From NCBI GenBank assembly GCA_033002965.1, contig JAURVB010001841.1:16507-80506 (forward strand): a stretch of DNA of 64,000 nt. Direction: 5' to 3'. The notes under the pieces are model-generated. The model was not told where the DNA came from and did no database searches. It saw nothing but the letters and a program-made list of their open reading frames with translations. Shown here piece by piece: positions 61,990 through 64,000 of this stretch. This DNA comes from Piper betle (lineage: Eukaryota; Streptophyta; Magnoliopsida; Piperales; Piperaceae). Made by a program: the position numbers and the translations under genes. Numbering within the stretch: the first letter of the stretch is position 1; each line of letters starts with the position of its first letter.

Positions 61990-63729
61990 ATGTTTGAGAT
62001 GAATGAAGAGATGCATCGATACTCAATAGATGCTCAATCTCAGCTATGGAACTTGTTGTTCAGCTTCATAAATTCCATGTCTATTAAGTGTGCGGTGGAA
62101 TTGGGCATCGCCGATATAATACATAGCCATGCCCAAACACCAATCAACATAGCCGACCTCGCTGCCTCCATACCCATTCCACCAAACAAAACCAGCCATC
62201 TCCGCCGACTCATGCGCCTCCTTGTTCACTCCAACGTCTTTTCCGTTCATAAACGTGAGGATGGTGATGAGGGGTTCCTCCTAACTCCTATGTCTCGCAT
62301 CCTTGTCACGTCGAACAACAATAATGGAGGTAACTTGTCACCCTTTGTTACCATGCTAACAGATTCGTCCCTGGTGTCTCCATGGCACTTCCTTGGTCAA
62401 TGGTTCAAAGGCAAAGATCACACCCCGGCCACACCATTCGGTATGTGCCATGGTGTGGAAACTTGGGAATGGGCCAACCAGCATCCGGACTTCAACAAGA
62501 AGTTCAATGAGGCCATGGTCAGTGACAGCCAGTATCTAATGACAACTTTTCTGAAGAAGTGCGTCACTGCCTTTGAAGGACTGAAATCCCTGGTTGACGT
62601 CGGTGGCGGGTCAGGTGGCGCCGCACGTTCTATTGCTAGGGCATTTCCGGACATACAGGTGGTGTCTGTATTGGATCTTCCTCATGTGGTGGTTACAGCT
62701 TTGCCCGAGGACTCGCGGGTGAAGTTTGTTGCAGGAGACATGTTCGAGTCCATCCCTCCGGCAAATGCAGTCTTCTTGAAGGTGCACTAAATTGAACTAA
62801 TTAGTTCCGTTTAGTTTACACTAAAAATTACTTCATTTGTTTACAATTATTTAAACTAGGCGAGATGCCGCATGTGATGAACGATTATATTAGAGATAGA
62901 CACTAATTTTATAAATAAAGCCTTATTAAAAAATAAGACAAACTTTTTAATAATCTAATATATTAAATATAAACTCTGACTTCAAAGAAAAATTCTAATT
63001 AAATGAGAAAATAGATAATAATAATTTAATTTTTCCTATGTTTGTTATATCTTAATTAGCTTAATCTCACACTTTTCACTTTTAGTTCTCTAGTACTTAG
63101 TAATAAGATAAACATTTTTATGATAAAAATTTCATAGCAATATATTAAGATATATTTTGAAATTTTTTCTGCGGTTTCATCCTAAAGAACATAAATGACT
63201 ACGGTTAAGAAGTGGCGTAGTATATATATGTATATATAATAATTAAAATTTTTTTATGGGCCATCCCTCTACACACTTAAAATTTTAACAAGGCCAATTT
63301 TTTACTGGAGAAAAAGCATAGATATATTGTCTAAGAAAACACACACACGTGTGTACATATATAGTCATATATATATAGTCTTTAGGGCTGATGTACTTCG
63401 TCAATGGGTTTTGTTCAATGTTTTAGTGGATTCTGCACAATTGGAATGATGAGAAGTGCGTCAAGATATTGAAGAACTGCAAAAAAGCTATTCCAAGCAA
63501 GGAAGAGGGCGGTAAAGTGATGATATTGGATATGGTGGTGAATTCCACCCCAGGTGACCATATGGCCACACAATATCAATATTTCATGGATTTGTTGATG
63601 ATGGTCGAGGCAAATGGAATGGAGAGAGACGAGAATGAATGGAAGAAGTTGTTTGAAGATGCAGGTTTCACATCATACAACATCACCCCAGTGGTTGGAT
63701 CAATGTCGCTGATTGAGCTCTACCCTTAG
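61990..63729 (+). CDS. OMT-F: alpha-type class II O-methyltransferase (intact)
   Basis: Exon 1 61990-62781, GT/AG intron of 645 bases, exon 2 63427-63729, phase 0, 364 residues. Resembles the resveratrol/flavonoid-type OMT group: cytosolic, SAM-dependent methylation of phenolic hydroxyls. Dimerisation domain NSMSIKCAVELGIADIIHSH (29-48); substrate-pocket helix around HPDFNKKFNEAMVSDSQ (165-181); SAM loop LVDVGGGSGG (201-210); DLPHV (229-233); GDMF (249-252); catalytic His268 in WILHNWNDEKC; C-terminus SMSLIELYP. No lesion is seen. The start is the ATG in MFEMNEEM, which gives the usual family N-terminus; an upstream ATG at 61918 opens only a short out-of-frame peptide. It is the only intact alpha gene here, divergent from dead OMT-E. 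The substrate is unknown. Confidence 0.94.
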
Positions 63730-64000
63730 CACGAGTTTCAAGGATCAGCATCCTTACTACAGCCCTTATATAATGTATCATAATTGTGGGTTTGCCTGTT
63801 TCAATGAACAAAAATCCGCACACATTACAATAAGAAAATAAATATAATATTATTGCTATAAATTTCCATCGGGATACCCGCTTACTAAATATTCATTAGA
63901 TGAAGTTTTATAGAGTAGAGATGCATACATTAACGTGCATGACTACACATCCAAGGCATTGGCCATGAGCTAATTGCTGATCAAATGACATTTATTGTAA
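63730..64000 (+). repeat. 3' flank of OMT-F
   Basis: Matches 39776-40035 and 15391-15660. It includes the uninterrupted hAT target TGCATGAC near 63936. The window ends within it. Confidence 0.8.

Noticed and set aside
63427..63729. OMT-F exon 2 as an independent small gene
   Set aside because: It begins right after a TTTTAG acceptor, lacks its own suitable start and completes exon 1 in frame, so it is the second exon.

Overview
The window is nuclear plant DNA: AT-rich, spliced genes with GT/AG introns, long (TA)n microsatellites, Ty3/gypsy chromovirus remnants, hAT-like miniature elements and plant-specific gene families (class II O-methyltransferases, NPF transporters, ARF). An angiosperm, probably a eudicot or magnoliid, is likely; the species cannot be told from the sequence alone.

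Layout. 0-8.9 kb: repeats, a broken ribose-phosphate pyrophosphokinase fragment and a well-delimited hAT-like element. 9.0-12.3 kb: a five-exon NPF7.3/NRT1.5-type transporter on the minus strand, conserved throughout but carrying four single-base insertions. 14.9-22.7 kb: a broken O-methyltransferase (OMT) exon, an LTR/reverse-transcriptase remnant and an intact minus-strand OMT (OMT-A). 25.5-35 kb: partial LTRs, a 411-bp tandem duplication, a possible apyrase fragment, and a roughly 2.6-kb insert holding pieces of at least three unrelated genes (ARF7/19-like, a VIT/vWA protein and an unrecognised gene). 35-40.2 kb: tandem promoter modules and OMT-C (dead). 40.2-50.9 kb: an RRM-HMGR chimeric pseudogene, a Tekay/Del-like chromovirus and a fold-back MITE. 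50.9-64.0 kb: a third copy of the OMT locus with OMT-D and OMT-E (dead) and OMT-F (intact).

The main story is an OMT cluster built from two lineages. Lineage alpha (plus strand; B, C, D, F) and lineage beta (minus strand; A, E) appear to derive from a divergent beta<- ->alpha pair sharing about 1.9 kb of intergenic DNA. The unit was copied at least three times with its neighbouring retroelement debris, then broken up. Exactly one gene of each lineage still looks functional (A for beta, F for alpha), and they no longer sit in the same pair. Several duplication breakpoints fall in (TA)n or (CA)n tracts of the alpha intron or flank. Because the copies are paralogous, they also act as empty sites that prove two hAT-like insertions.

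Exon boundaries were derived by hand from splice sites and reading frame. Family calls come from recalled conserved motifs; no database search was run.
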